64,000 bases of DNA from Tubulanus polymorphus (GCF_964204645.1 NC_134025.1:30038001-30102000); one strand, 5' to 3'; positions 26,660 to 40,940 are shown, numbered from the stretch's first letter. Program-made: numbers and translations. The notes: generated from the letters alone by a model not told the origin.

Positions 26660-29600
26660 GACGAGGAATTTATGAATAATTTAATTATTTCTGTGTACGC
26701 AGGTAATAAAATTATTCACACAGAGATCAAAACGCCACAGGATAAATAAAGTTGTTTGAGTATAAATGACGAGCCTGGATAAAAAAACTAGGTGTAGTTT
26801 TACAGCCAATTCGCTCTATGTGTGTATATATGCCTAATCAAATAGATTTTGATTATGTTTTGCAAAGGGAAGTTGGACAAGACAGAACACTAAAGCCGGA
26901 TGGAAATAGAGATTCACCTAAGGACAATTCATTTGTTTCGGCCTTAACAAGTAAAAACATCAATGGTTTTGTTTTCTAATGTCGTGACTCGGCTAAACTA
27001 AAACACTCGCACACAAAAACGATTTTTCTGAGGGAAACGCATTTTCGTCGGATTTCGGTCGGGCTGAATTTGTGGCGATGCGGTAAAATTAGTTGTGTTT
27101 ATAGTTCACACGGGACACCCTTCTCTGGAATAGAAACGTTAGCCGCGGATCCGCAGACACTCGTTTCATTGTTATTGATATCAATATCTACTTCAATCTC
27201 CCCTGATACGTATTTATAATATACGTGTTTGAAAGGAGATAAGAAAAAATGCTCGCAAAGAATATTCTTTTTAGGTTCGTTTACTTTGTCATACCGGGCT
27301 ATTGAACATCGTCTTACGTCTATCGATGATACTATGATGGCGACCTTTTACAGTAGCCATTAGAAAACTCTTTGATGCGTGTATGTTAAAACCCATTAAG
27401 TTATCACGTGGTTTAAGCCTATCCATCGAAAATAGAAGCATAATGTCTGAGAAAACTCGATCAAAAACTCCGGCGAAGTCGATCCTAAATCCCACTAGCC
27501 AATGCATATCGGTAATGTTCACCGCAGATCAGTAAAACACGGTTTTATACGATGACTAAAAATGCGTTTTCAAGTTCGCGGAGTACAGACAGAACACACT
27601 GGAATATTCACAAGACAAACCTTTGATGAAAAACTCTGAATTCGTCCAAAAATGTCCCGAAAGTTTCCTCGAGCTAACGGCTCATTCGACATTTCGAATA
27701 AATCTTTATCGGTCAAAGAAAAGGACACCGAGTGAGTTTGATAGCTGTTCGCACCACATTGATGATGTGACTTAGCGCCATGAACAAACTGAAAACAGAA
27801 AACATTAGATAAACGGTACTAATAATGATCTATAGCTAATATTAGTCAAACTAAGTCAACTATAACCGCCATTGCAAAAATACATTAGAAAAAAGTCGAT
27901 AATTCACGATAAATGCAACAAAACAATTGGAAAACTGCAGCGAGTGGAGAAAAATACCAACATCAGTTTTACCTCTTCGCGTCAAATCGATCATACTCGA
28001 TTGATTTGGCAATTATATGGTAAATTCTTGATGTTGATTAATCAATTGGTATTGAAGTGACCATTCTGGTGGCGCGATTGGGAATCAATCGATCTATCAA
28101 CTGTATTCCATACCAACACCACATAAAACCGGTGGCGTATATACAGCCTACACTGATCCGTTTTATGATTCTAAACCGGACACTTTCTGACAACAGATCC
28201 ATAATATAATGAAGCTGATATGTTAATATCTCCTGTTTATCGAAATATGACATTCTTTAGCGCGTAAAGTGATGCTTGTCGTAAGTGTGTTGACAAGAGT
28301 TTTAGTCGGGGTAGTTCCGAAAATGTGTCTGTTTTGAAAATTTAAAAAAAAGGAATTAAAACGGCTCTGGCAGTTGACGATATACGTTGTGAATTTGCGC
28401 CGATATGTAAATATGATGACAATCATAGAGATATATCTGATAGAATGAATAAAACAGTACTGCATTTATTGCTTCGTGAAGGAAATCTGACAGATTTACC
28501 AATATTCACGGATTGAGTTTCATCGCCGTAACGGGATAATACCATGTATAATTGATAGGTTAGTTTGTCCCCCTATTCCGAACGTCTTCTCGCTAACTGC
28601 TAAAAAAAAAATAATCCAAATCGCAATTCGAGCAGCTTTCGTAAAAACAGCAACAGATTCGGTGTAGAATGAATCCGGATCGAGAGGTTGTTTAAACTAA
28701 GCGATCAACTTCAGGATATAGAGATACTCTGTGTCCGATACGTTCACTCATTACACCTTATCAATTCAGGAAACAATGGCGATCAAGTCGATAGCCATTA
28801 CCAGCCGAAACAAACAACATGAAAATGAACAGTTCCGAGTATACAGGATATCTACCACCGTCCACACCTAGTCATGATGCCTGAGCTGGCCCTTCCAATC
28901 ACCACTATAACATATTTTCGTCTCGAAATAGGGTTTCGTTTCTCTTATTTATTTGATCAGATTTGGAGTCCCATGCAAACTCAGTCACACCTGCCTGGAA
29001 CGAAACAGCAGGCTTCATTTTGAAATCGGAAATCGAAGTAAAGATAGTCGGATGGTCGTTCAAATGTATACAACTTCATACATAATCGGAATTATTTTGT
29101 CATTCTGGAACTCATTACGGATAATCAAAAATGACCAATTGGTTTTTAATGTAAAGAGCTTATTGTATGCAGAATGGCCAACCACGGATGACAGCTTATC
29201 AATCATCTTGAACGTGATACATAATCGTTAGTGAAGGACATCAGAAAATGCTTTTAATTTAGAAATATTCTGAATAAGATAAGCTTGAATTCAATTCAAC
29301 GAATTGGTGCGTTGAATACAACAACAAAACAAACAACTTGTAAATCTCCTAATTTCAATGTAATTCAAATGGATATTATATTACTCAAGTGAATGCGGTT
29401 AATTGAACGTGTTATCGAATGCTCGATGCAAATAAACAAAAAATCTAATCTTATCCAACACGAATCGTGATTAATATCTAATGATTAAAAGCGCACTACA
29501 GTTTCACTTATCTGAGATTATCTCACGAAATACGACACGATCTGAAATTTTCGAAAAAAGAATATTGAATTCATAGAGGGGCATAGACTTCTAATCCATC

Positions 29601-29878
29601 GTTGGTAACGATTCCTGTAAATATATGATTTCATTTGGTTGTCTGATAGTGAGGTCTGTTTGAAAAAAAGATCATGCAATCAACAACATCTCCATTTTGA
29701 ATAAGTAGAGGTTTTTCCTATTTTCTCTTTTGAAAAGCCTAAGGATTCAAAACAGTTACAGCAGACTCAATCAATAAGCGATCGATTATCGATTTTACCG
29801 GAGCATCCGACATCTAATTGGAAGCCTAATTGACCTTGTTCAATCAATAGATACAAATCGATAAAAACAAATTAGAAT

Positions 29879-30236
29879 TTAATTTTTTTCTTCAAATTGC
29901 AGCATGAAAATTTCGTAGAGGGCGCAATTGTATTTATAACGTAATGATAGCGAGTTGTGATTGGTTAAATCTTGTCCAGGAGGTTGTGCTTCAGTTATAA
30001 CATCGAGAATTGATCTACTATCAAGGGTCATTTCTAAAAGAAATTTGCCGCGATAGGAGACGATTCGCTTTCGAATAGTTTTGTAATCATGAGATCCAAA
30101 GTAGCGTTGATCATTCGGAATCTCTAGACGCCATTGATTCCTTGTCTCAGTGAGTTCACCCGCCACCAGGTGGTGGCGTTGGTCAAGGTCAGGAGTCTTT
30201 TCCATCTTGGTGTTCTCCTGCACCGTGTCGCTGTCG
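29879..30236 (-). CDS. Candidate terminal exon, product unknown
   Basis: A TTGACTTTCAG acceptor at 30237-30238 precedes a frame of about 119 codons ending in TAA at 29879. The first third is GC-rich with codon-like third positions (GTGCAGGAGAACACC), unlike its flanks, and includes a CCACCAGGTGG palindrome. The protein is charged (LETRNQ-like, then RYFGSHDYKTIRKRI and YNCALYEIF) with no domain I recognise. No upstream exons or poly(A) signal were located, so it may be a gene fragment. Confidence 0.3.
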
Positions 30237-32960
30237 CTGAAAGTCAAATTTCAAAATCAAAGCATTGCTAACTTTGTTACATTTTCCTATTTCTAAGAAT
30301 TTATTTTTACGTTGCTTGCAAATATGAAAACGGGTCGATGAAGCCGCTGTTAATACGTCGACATTTCGGTATCACCAAACATGTCTTTTGTTTTAAAACT
30401 TTTTCAAAACCAAGCACACAAAATCAATAGCGCGCAGATAAAGTCGGTTTATGCCTATCCGTTGTTATGGCTACGAAAGAGGATAATCATTTCGGGAATT
30501 TGATGTGGTCTTTTACGACAGAACTCTTTGACTTCTTGCCTTTCATATGTAAAAATAGATTTCGTCAGAAAACAACAAACAAGACTGACTGAGCCCCTAA
30601 TAGTCGCATAACAGTGCCACATCTGTAAAGAGCGCCTGATGTATGGTATCGCTAATAGCACAAATTAGCCTATTCATCGTCAGAAAAATTAACTCTATCG
30701 TTCACTTCCACCGATGCGCGAACTTCGCTAATTAGGTATAAATCATAGTGCAGATATTGGAATGGCCTCGTGGATGACAAGTCCGGGCCAGTGACGTCTA
30801 TCCCTCGTTCAAACTCCTCTCATAAACTGTTCGACAAAAATCAAATGCGGATGAGACGATCGATAAATGAAGAGTTTAATTGTCGAATGAAGTATACTTT
30901 TTGTCGGTTGGAGACAATATCTCAATGTTAAATGGAGTTATGTATATACTTCGAGGTTTTGCATTCCATTGTATTTTCTGAGCCCTGCCAATTTTCAAAG
31001 AATCTTCGGAATTTGGAAAGAAAGCTCAACACTGAACGCGTATACTCAACTACATGTATATATCATATTCTTACTGGTAGTGGACAAATATGCGGAGAAA
31101 GTTGGTTAATTATGAAAATTGACCATAAATGTCGGGAACTTTTAGGAAAGAGGTCATTTTGTGTCACCCAGACGCACCATGTGTCAATACGATATTCTGT
31201 TCTTACTTCCAATTAGGAAAAACTGAGTGTAGATTTCTCTGAGAGCAGGCGTTTACATCAATCAGGTTCTTTGAGGACGTCCATAATTTTGCTGTCTATG
31301 ATTTTGTGTGTCATCAGCGACAAATAATGCTAGCTGATTACCTCCCAGTAGCATTAACGGGAACAGACATGTTCGACTCGGGAGAATGAGGCCTTCGCCA
31401 CGCGACACCTGTTTGCGTGCGAGATCCTCCGCACAAAACTATAATCTCCACGGATCAACGGATTAGCATAAACTAGAAAATGATAAAATACGAGACCTAT
31501 TCATAGTTAAACGAATAAAAGAGCTTCTCTCGATCGAAAAAACAGTCAGTCCTTCAAAGAACCATATATTTCTTACTTAATGTACTATATTCGTATTTTC
31601 ATTCTGTATTCTATAATTCTTTTCTCTGTATTGTGTCTGTTCTATGTAAATAAAATATCAATCAATTAAAACACTAATTTCAACAACTAGGTCAACGTGT
31701 GTGCTTCTTAATCTTAATCTCATTATGTTTCGGTATTAAAACGGTCATTTCGGATATACGTGACTAATCCTGTAGATTCCTGAATGTCGGATAGGGCACT
31801 TACCGGCACACTTATACTTATCATTTAATCCCTGATATTATTTGGCAAAATTCTTCGTAAACGGAGTTTTCATAAGGTGCATACAATGATAAGTACTATT
31901 GACTTTTGTCGTCGTGTTCTTGGAAATTGTTTTCTTCATGCGAAAGCTTTTTGCCTTTGCAGCCGGAATTCCGCTGAGAGATAATCATTATTATATAAGC
32001 AACGATGATGATGATATCGGTTAGACGGTCGCAGTGACGTATTATAGGAATGTCCGCGCTCTCTGGCGTCACCCTCACTTAATCACACCCGGATTCCAGT
32101 TGATTTACCAAGAACTGGAGGTGATTAATACTATTTCAATAGATTCGCCATGTTACCCCCCTTACATCGTGCTAACATCGTGTGTATGATGACGAGTGGT
32201 ATGTGGCTCGTGATCTCAGTCTATGGAACTCGTCGGACATTTTTTTATCTACGCGGTGATCGCGTTCTATCCTGAAAGAAGTCCGATTCAGTTCATAGAA
32301 TATCGGTCCGCGCCTCATCGATTTATCTCTCTCGTCTTTCCTTACATAGAACTCATTTTTTATTTCGTGGTATGCGCGTTATTCATTTTGAGCTCAATAC
32401 TCGTAGTGTAGTAGTATACGCGGTTGTAAGCATCCAGTACCTGGCATCCTTTGACGGACAAAGTTCAAGGTTATCGTCATCATTTTTTTTGTAGCGAAAA
32501 GATGACAGATTTTCCAACGTCGAGACACCAGTGACGTTTCGGAAGCTCTGCCAATGATAATGTTGGTATTCTTTTTTTCAATTTTCAATTTCAATGCGGT
32601 CAAAAAATGTTCATAACTTGTTCCGTTCTGATCGAGCATTTTTTCATGGCCTCCGGGGCCGTTCTACGTACTTATGCATCTTGGTATCATCAATATTATG
32701 CTGTTTCTTTCGCAAAGGTTTCATGCGAAAAATGAAAACAATATCGTATCATTTCGTGTTCCATGTGTACAGTAAACATTGTAATGGCTTAGGGGGCATA
32801 ATTCTAATGAAGGAATTCTAAGAATAACGTAACAGCGCACAATATCGGGATTAAATGAAACGTTGTAATACTAGAAGTAATGAATGGTCAATTACGATCG
32901 CGTATATACATCGAAGCCAAACAAATATCCATTGACGCAAATAAATACAACGTAGAATCA

Positions 32961-32974
32961 CCGGAAGTGACGTC
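32961..32974. promoter_or_regulatory. ETS plus CRE composite site without an assigned gene
   Basis: CCGGAAGTGACGTC joins an ETS core and a CRE half-site, a combination typical of TATA-less promoters. A looser copy, ACCGGAAGTTGACGTC, is at 22745-22760. No start codon with coding sequence was found next to either. Confidence 0.3.
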
Positions 32975-33045
32975 TCAGTTTCAAAGAGCCTTAGGAGAAT
33001 GTGATGTAAAAATAAACTCACTATCACAGAAATAGATTAAAGAGA

Positions 33046-33188
33046 GTGTGCGGGGTGAGAGGGAACGGGCGGTATGCGTGTGCGGGGCGAGAGGGAACGG
33101 GCGGTAAGCGTGTGCGGGGCGAGAGGGAACGGGCGGTAAGCGTGTGCGGGGCGAGAGGGAACGGGCGGTAAGCGTGTGTGTGGCGAGA
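33046..33188. repeat. 32-bp minisatellite, about 4.4 copies
   Basis: The unit begins GTGTGCGGGGCGAGAGGG and continues to GGCGGTAAGC, 32 bp long. Copies start at 33046, 33078, 33110 and 33142, followed by a partial copy. It is GC-rich against an AT-rich background. Copies differ by only one or two bases. No spacer sequence is present. Confidence 0.93.
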
Positions 33189-34747
33189 TAAAACGTTGTA
33201 GCAAAACGTATTCAGCCGTCGTAAGTAATCGAGACAATTTCAAGCGGGTCTTAGCGATGGAGGTAGAATCAAACTCAAACCTCTTTTAAAGCGGTGTCAT
33301 CGTCGTCAAATCCTAATTAGTTGTGGTTTCAGCCATACTCATGAAAAAAGCTATACTAATCATGAAGACCTGCGGTGATTTTATTTGTAAAATGATTAGC
33401 GGACCGACCGAGCATTCATTCATTCCATCACACAGATATCGATAGGGTTTGCATAATATTGGTTCTTTATCAGTTTCAATATTTATCATGCAAACTACAA
33501 AATCAATCGAATGATCATGTCGACGGTCGTAGTAACAATTTATACACGCTTCCAGTTCGACGCATCGTCACAACACACCTGTCATGATTTTGACTGAACG
33601 GAATCAATAATACCTCAATCGCCCCGTTTTCCATTCAATTTTCCAATTAAATAAAAGCGCTCATTTTCCGGAAGATCTATGGCAGGTACACGAGTGGGAA
33701 ATTGCAGCTGCGGTCGCAACGACATTTCAATTCGAATTCAAAGAATATGTCGTGACATTCCAGCACTACATTCCCAGGGTCGAAACTCTCTAAAAAAAGA
33801 AATGATTTAGATGAAAAGATATCATTCCATCGATATCAATTCTGTCCACCCTGCAAAAAATAGGGAAGGGTAATATTGCATTTCTGTCGTGAATCATTTC
33901 CAAAGCATCTCGGTGTTTTGTTACAAGCAAACATCGGTGGTGACTTTTGTGTAGTAGGCAGAGGGATTTTTGTAGATGACATACAAGAGTCGAAGTGATC
34001 TAGACTGGGCCTAATGCTTGGATTACTTCTGATTCGAATTTCACTTAGCATTCATCGAACGCTTAGTTTGTCCTTTGCATCGACAGCGATTCTCTAGAGA
34101 GGATGCGAACTCAGTACTATACAGACAACATCAATATCAATAGTCTATGAATCTAATACATTTACTGCTGGGTTTGATGATCTATTGCAAGTTCAACAAA
34201 AGACTTCTTGCTATTTCTATAATGATATCTCTCAAAATAGAAAATAAATGAGAAAGTACCGGTCCCTATTGCAGCTATATATTAGGTGACTTTGACAGAG
34301 TCGAATCTGTGAGGAAATATTTATTCTTTATTTAAAAAGCAATACGTAAGTCGTTTGTCTAACGCAGCGCCGTGCGTGGAGTCGTCCTGTTGATGTCCAT
34401 CATTCAAAACAGGTCCAAAACAGTATCGCAACCTTCGACCAGGGGAAATTAGAAAAAAACCAATTACATATTGAAGGTGGATTTGGAGGTAGAACATTTT
34501 CACTCAGCGAAGAGTTTGGAAGCAGACCGTTCATGGGACAAGATGGGTTCATTTAGTTCGGAAACAAGTCCTTCGGTGCGAAGAGAACTGACCTCAATCT
34601 GCGAAACATATCGAATCCATAAGGAAAACGTCAATGAATAAAAAGTTCCTTAGATGTATAGTCAACCCCAAATATATCACTCCACCCAACGCCAGGTTTT
34701 AGGGGAATAGAACAGCTGTATTTTGTCTTGGAACTAGTAGATTTAAT

Positions 34748-34820
34748 CCCCGATATACCGCCATACTTTCTATACCAGCAAGATCCTAAGTCGCCGAAAT
34801 ATGGGCGCTGTATATCGGGG
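34748..34820. repeat. Long imperfect hairpin, CCCCGATATAC stem
   Basis: CCCCGATATAC at 34748 pairs with GTATATCGGGG ending at 34820. Pairing continues inward (CGCC with GGGCG, one bulge), leaving a loop of about 35 bases. It has the size of a microRNA precursor but no known family is recognised. A small MITE is equally possible. Confidence 0.45.
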
Positions 34821-36974
34821 GTTGGATGTGGTTACAAGTATAGGTCTGAACCGTGATGACGACACAAGACACAACCATCACCATCGTCCAATCAATGTTG
34901 AAGCAAAACAAAAATAAAACGTTCCACTAGAAAATTCTACACAGGATTATTTCCGCTATAGACGCTATCTATGATTTTAAGGAATAACCCACGCAAATAA
35001 AATGTGACCGATTATTTGACAGAATAACACACAATATCGACAAACTAATCGCTAACTGTATAGCGGATTCAATAAATTGCAGAGTGGGATCAATGAATCT
35101 TATTTTATCTTCTGATTGCAGTGATAACTGGATTATTTCTGCTAGTGTTCACTGAACGAAAATCAGCTCGAGAGACGTCATAATCGAGATGTGTTTGCTG
35201 TTTACTCGATTGGATGAGAGCAAAAACAAAGTCAGAAACAGAACATTCCATCGTTTACAGCCGTTCTATTCGTTAAAGTTCTAAACGAAGAAAAAAAAAC
35301 AGTCGTTATGAAACGAATCCAAACACACTGCAGAAAATACGATAATCTTTTGAAATCGGAAAAGAGGTTTTTGCAACAGCTCCACGCGGCGCTGGAGCAA
35401 AAAATCAATCGATCGTTGAAACGAAGCCTAGAGGTCCCGATCAATGCTATCGTAATGAAATAACAAAAATCTAGAACTGAATCTTATTTTTGGCAAATCA
35501 TTCGAAGGAAAGTATTTTTCTTCATTGTTTCATTTTCAGATAGTTAACTGCTGATGTATATATTGGGAAAAGCCGCACGGTAAATATTTGAGTCTGGTGA
35601 CTTCTATTCTCACAGTAGGAATAAATCTATAAACACTAGACGACGACGAGCATTATAATCTATCTATATACGTGATTATCTTCGTTTACTCTCTCGTATA
35701 CGACATTTCGATATTTATATTTGGATGGACTCACGGGGACAGTTATAGTACACACGGCTAGGTCTGCGAGATTCTCAGGTGAAAACAGTCTTAAGATTTC
35801 CCAGCCTTGATTGATAAGTAATGAGTTTCTTAACGCAAAAGTTTGATGCAAAATATAAAGGGAAAAAACAATTGAAAATCATACAAAATTTGGCAAATTT
35901 ATGAATGAAAAAAATAGTTTAATAAAATCTTCGAACTATGTTCGCCATTTCCTTTCTCTCCTCTAATTTTGGTCGTGGTTTTTGTTCGGTCTGTCACTGG
36001 AGAGTTCAGCGAAGCGAATACGCATCTTATAAAAATGTCATCGCCACATCATCAGACATATATCAATAACACACTAATACGATAGGCTTCTCACATGACA
36101 GAACATTCTCAACTCTAAACATCAGCGGCTTTCGACACCCTGGGGCCAATCATTGCACAATCAAGACTAGTCGAAGACCAACATAGTTCTATAGCCAATC
36201 TGACAACTTGAAAGTCTTGAGATTTAAGACCACTTTTGGCTGGTTGTACTGTTAAACTGGAGCCCGGATCTGTAGATACAGTTCATCAGGCTCATGATAC
36301 TATTTTATTCTCATTATCCGATAAACTCTGTTTTAATGTAATGGATTAATTCCATTTCATTTAACGTATTTTCTGTCTCGCAGTTTTATCTACGTATTCT
36401 CTTGAATTATGGGCAAAATCTGCATATTAATGATTCAAAATGGCGATATTTTCATTCTATGAAATTCAATATGAATTTCGCACACGCTGTACACATATAT
36501 TTGCCGTCCATTGAAAGCGAGAGTGACCGTTATTTTGACGGACAATACCTCGCGAGGTTTCTGTTATCAGGTTCGTGACGAAAGAAAGAAAAAGAAAGAC
36601 AATCGTCATTTTCTTATCAGATTCTCGGCGGTGATGAGACGAAATTTTGATTAGTTATGAATAAATGATAAGGTTGTCTCTCTATTTACATTTAAACGGC
36701 AACAGCGCGAACAGGTAAAACATGTTACACAAACTATCAATTATTCATCTATCTATTTTTTTAGATAATAGATATCTTGATTACGTCGTCTATTTCAATA
36801 TTTGACATCTATTTCAATGCGTGTTCTCGATCTAACAACATTAGCCTTTTCTTTCGTGTGGCAGTAATATCCATATATGGAAATTATGACATCATAAATC
36901 TTGAACATGGATTCATGGGTTTAATAAGTTATCAACGTTTAAGATAGAAACGGTTCGCTATCGGTTCACCTATA

Positions 36975-37176
36975 TCCTCGCTTGCCAGGGGTTGATTGCT
37001 CAACGGCTACCAGTCTATATATCTAGCCAATCAGATACGTGGTATCAATGGTATGGAACGAATCTTGCCGGTGAAAAACAACGTATTTGATTGGCCAGAC
37101 ACATAGACTGGTGACCGTTTCCGCCGGGTTCTGTGGGTGTGAGCTTCGGAGGCAATCAAACCCTGGCAAGCGAGGG
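36975..37176. mobile_element. MITE, 202 bp, with TATA target duplication
   Basis: Terminal inverted repeats TCCTCGCTTGCCAGGGGTTG and CCCTCGCTTGCCAGGGTTTG (right end read inward) continue as imperfect complementarity through most of the element (CCAGTCTATATATCTAGCCA against its partner near 37100). TATA flanks both ends (36971-36974 and 37177-37180). It is nonautonomous, with no coding capacity. The transposase family is not identified. Confidence 0.75.
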
Positions 37177-40100
37177 TATATCTATGAGATCAGCTTCGAT
37201 TCTGTGGATTCGAACATAGATTTTTTCAGCGTTACAGGCCTCCTGTCCAAAAAGTGATTTCAATCGCAAAAACCAGTATCAATTGCTCGACGATAGGAAC
37301 TGAATGGGTTTAATCTAGACCGTCCTGCGTATATTGAACGCAAGCTTTATGAAAGAAACCAAACACACAATATAAGATGAATAATGAATACATGCATATG
37401 TTTATTATATCTAATACTCGTCGCTCTTCGCGGCATTTCAATGATGTAATTACCATGAGAAATGTACCCAGTCATTTCCATATTACACGTGGATCGATAC
37501 CTACCCGGGCAAAACCGATAAATCCTTAAGAAAAAAAGATGCAAATATCCCAACAGTTCAATCAGTATTCTGCAGTAAATTCAATTTTCAAACACAGAAA
37601 GAAATTCTTCGATTTAGACGTGACGATAAAAAAAGTGATTTCAGAACCGAATCGAACTATGAGCGCAGTCTGAAGTATTACTATAGACAATTGATGTTAG
37701 TAAGAGTTCGTTTTTGTTGTGGTCTTCCGCTATTGACTGATCTATGAGTAGGTAAACGCGGTCGCCCAGTCAAACACCGCGAGTTCCGGTACTTGGCTTA
37801 GTTTCCAGAGGACGGTCATTTACGACGTAATGTATCATTCATCACGTTGTCACTGTGTCTGCAACCCGTTACAGTTTCCGTGTAATATTGTTCTCTAGAG
37901 AATTACCATTGATGTCGGAAGGAAGGCGTCTATAACGTGCCATAGCTCACGGCGAGATGTAACGCCTTAGACTCTCACATCTGCAGCTATAAATATTAGC
38001 GTCCATTAATAGTTACCTTACAGTCGGCAAAGTGCGCGTAAGTTTGGGTCAAGTGTCGCACGACGGAAAAATCAAGTGACAGAAATTATCGCGACTGAGG
38101 GATTCGTCCTTGACACTTGGCTTTACAACTTATCCCAACTTACTTAACACGCTAAAGTAGATCGTACTTTAAGCCGGAGGCGCATACACAGCAGTCAAAA
38201 AAAGTTTTGCGAGTTATACACGCTGGCGCAAGTATTAATAAAGAATAGGGTTTAGTGGCATTTCATGTTCAGACATGTCTGAAAAGACATTTGACGTTTG
38301 ATGCGTCACATCCTCAAAATACATCAAGGATATTCAATGTATTCGAGATAATTCGGAAAGTGTTGAATGTTCCGGACATTTCAATATGAACTACTCGTAA
38401 TAGAATCTGTTTTACATCCTACATAGATTATTCTCCTCGTAAAGCGGCGCAGCTCAAGAGAGAAATCTATATGACTCCGTCTATATTGGATGCGTTTAAT
38501 TTCTATTGATAAGCAACAATATTATTAATCACATCAAAACCATATCAATTACACAACGAGACTTATCGACATTATCAGAGTGCGAGAGGTAAGAAAGAGG
38601 AAGCGGGAGGAGAGAGGGGTTAGAAGTTCGAATCCTCGCTATCAGGAATCCACAGGGATTAGAATCTAACGTAGACACGTCCGTTTCGTGTTATACAGGA
38701 ACAGCTAGGCGTGGATTAAGAGTTCAGCGTTTAACTATACTTCAAATCATAAATACACATTACTGAAATAGAATAATGGGAAATTAAAATTCACAGCTGA
38801 TACAGTAATTTTATAAAAGCATCGTCTAATTACTAATGGTCACATCTTGCAAATAAATGAGTTTAAAACTATCGTCGCTCGCATTAGCTCGTATAAGTCA
38901 GGTTTCGATTGTTAACCGAATGTTCGTTTCGATCAGAATACACTATAATACATTGTAAACCTGATAGAAGCGGCCGGTAGAGATTGCTATTCTGAAACCG
39001 TAACCTGCCTAGGATGAGGTTTCGCCGTATTTTGAAGATTCGTGCGGGTTTTGAATAGCGGGGGCGATGCGTCACATGCTGATAGTTTGACGCTGTTACT
39101 ATCGTGAATTACCGATCGTGAATTCAGCGGTATTGTATTGCAACGCAATTAACCGATCATACGACCAGTCGGGCACTGATTTAATAATTAATTCACCTAT
39201 GTTGTATTTCTCTTCGGCTGTTAGACGAGATCGTGAAATAAAAACGGCAAACATTACTGAGCCAGAGTCTCGGCCGAGCGATAGCTATTACAAAGCGTTC
39301 AGAAAACGCATTAAATAATGCAATTATCGTTGCGATGGTTTGGTGTACTATTTATCGCCTAAAGGTAGATCGTAGTTCTGCTTTTAATTGCTTCTATACG
39401 CGCACGTTCGTGGGCTTCAGCGATTGAAATCGAGGTGAAGATTAACCCCTTTCCGACCGCGGACAGAAGAAAAAAACTAGAACTCAAAAATTCATAAACG
39501 ATTGCGCCGCCGCCGACAAACAAACAGGAATATCTGGGGCAAGCGTCTGAAGATATTTCGTAGAGTCGAAGAAAGAGAAACTCACGTCATAACTTAACGA
39601 TTTTGTAGGCATTGCCGGGAATTATAATTCGTTGTGTTTGTTCGGTCCCGTTTATAAATGGAGATCACGTTGCAATGATAACAATTCATTTCCTCGCGTT
39701 ACCTAAATCCATCTCCACGGCTCGACAAAAATCCAAATTCTACTCAACGCAGTCCTTCAGTACTTCACTCATAACTATTCTGTCTGCTGTATGAAATTCA
39801 AGTCAAGACTCGAAAACTGTAATTTCGAATCAAAATAAGAGTCAGAGAATATCGTTGTGTAAAAGGAACATTATTAAAGAGCTCACGATTTTACTACCAC
39901 CGGGGACAAACGCCTCATTTTTTCTACTTTGTAAATACATATCGATTTCTCTAAAATGCCTCATTTTTCCTCCACTTGAAATTAATACGTATCGAGTTTT
40001 TTTTAGAGAAATACGATGAAATATCATCAGATCAGATAAAAAAGTGTTGCACAGTTCTGACTTCAGACTGAAACGGTAAATTTTCAACTGGAGTCAAAAC

Positions 40101-40620
40101 TCACAACTGTAGAACTGGCTCCAGGAGTCCGAATGATTTGCAAATGAACAAATCCACGTTCAATAACTTTTTATAGAAAAAGAATCAGGTTTTCGAACTT
40201 CTAGATATGCTACCTTACACTATTTACATTTAAGGCTGATCGCGAGGGAAGTCCTTCTCTTTTGTAGAATATGTGTGTGTTTTAAACCCTCAGCGGATTC
40301 GATGAGGATTATAATAATGACTACAGTCATCAAATATCATCAGCATAGAACTATCCTGCGCCCCCGTTATGGGGAGGGACCTTTATCAGTGAATGTAAGA
40401 TGAGTAAAAACACGATTCATTATTGATAAAGTGTAGAACACAATGTTTGAAATAGTTGCTCAACATTCTATTCCGCTACACGAATCGCTATTCATTATCT
40501 GCCTATACTTTCTCTAATCAGCAATGCGCGTAATAGAAGCGTCTTAATCAACAAAATACCTGATTAATGCTGGATAGAAAACAGATTAAACCTTCACAAC
40601 TACTGAACGCCATCTATATC

Positions 40621-40940
40621 TATCTCTTCCTCCACCCATGATCTATTTTTCTATCGTCTCTCCCTCTCTCTCTCTGCATCTCTCCCTCCACACATTCTTC
40701 TTCAGTCGTCTCCCTCTCTCTTTCTCTTCACCCTTGTCCCGTCCTGCCGTTTTCACCTCCTCTACACCATACCCCTCTCTCCCCTCTCATTTCTTCCCAT
40801 CCCACATCCCTGTCCCACTATCCATTTCCCCATCGCCTACGTCTCGCTTTCCCAATTACATCTATTTTCCTCTCCCTCGCTCCTCTTTGCCTTATCTTCC
40901 TTCTCTCCGCCACCCTCTCCCCATCTCGCGCGCCCTATCA
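40621..40940. repeat. Long C/T-rich (polypyrimidine) tract
   Basis: About 320 bases are almost entirely C and T on the plus strand, with short CTCTCT runs and ATCTATCT at the start. The open frame across it (Ser/Pro/Leu-rich) is an artefact of composition. Confidence 0.85.

Larger units (their letters stand above)
16733..29878. other. Noncoding region with weak exon candidates
   Basis: No gene is established. It holds the acidic repeat at 21.1 kb, the SINE fragment at 23.6 kb, the weak membrane exon at 24.2 kb, the repeated-unit element at 24.9 kb, the Tigger-like MITE at 26.2 kb and a hairpin at 26.6 kb. An acceptor-like TTTTCAG near 22920 precedes a Gly/Arg-rich open stretch of about 50 codons that I could not tie to anything. 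Confidence 0.5.

Noticed and set aside
10433-30180. CTCF-like CCACCTGG/CCACCAGG sites at 10433, 30162 and 52516
   Set aside because: The cores are short and palindromic and lack the full CTCF consensus. They are too common by chance to call as boundaries.
33037-33243. GC-rich direct repeats that could suggest a CRISPR array or a coding repeat
   Set aside because: The 32-bp units are directly adjacent with no spacers, and the genome is eukaryotic. This is a minisatellite, and the minus-strand frame through it is incidental.
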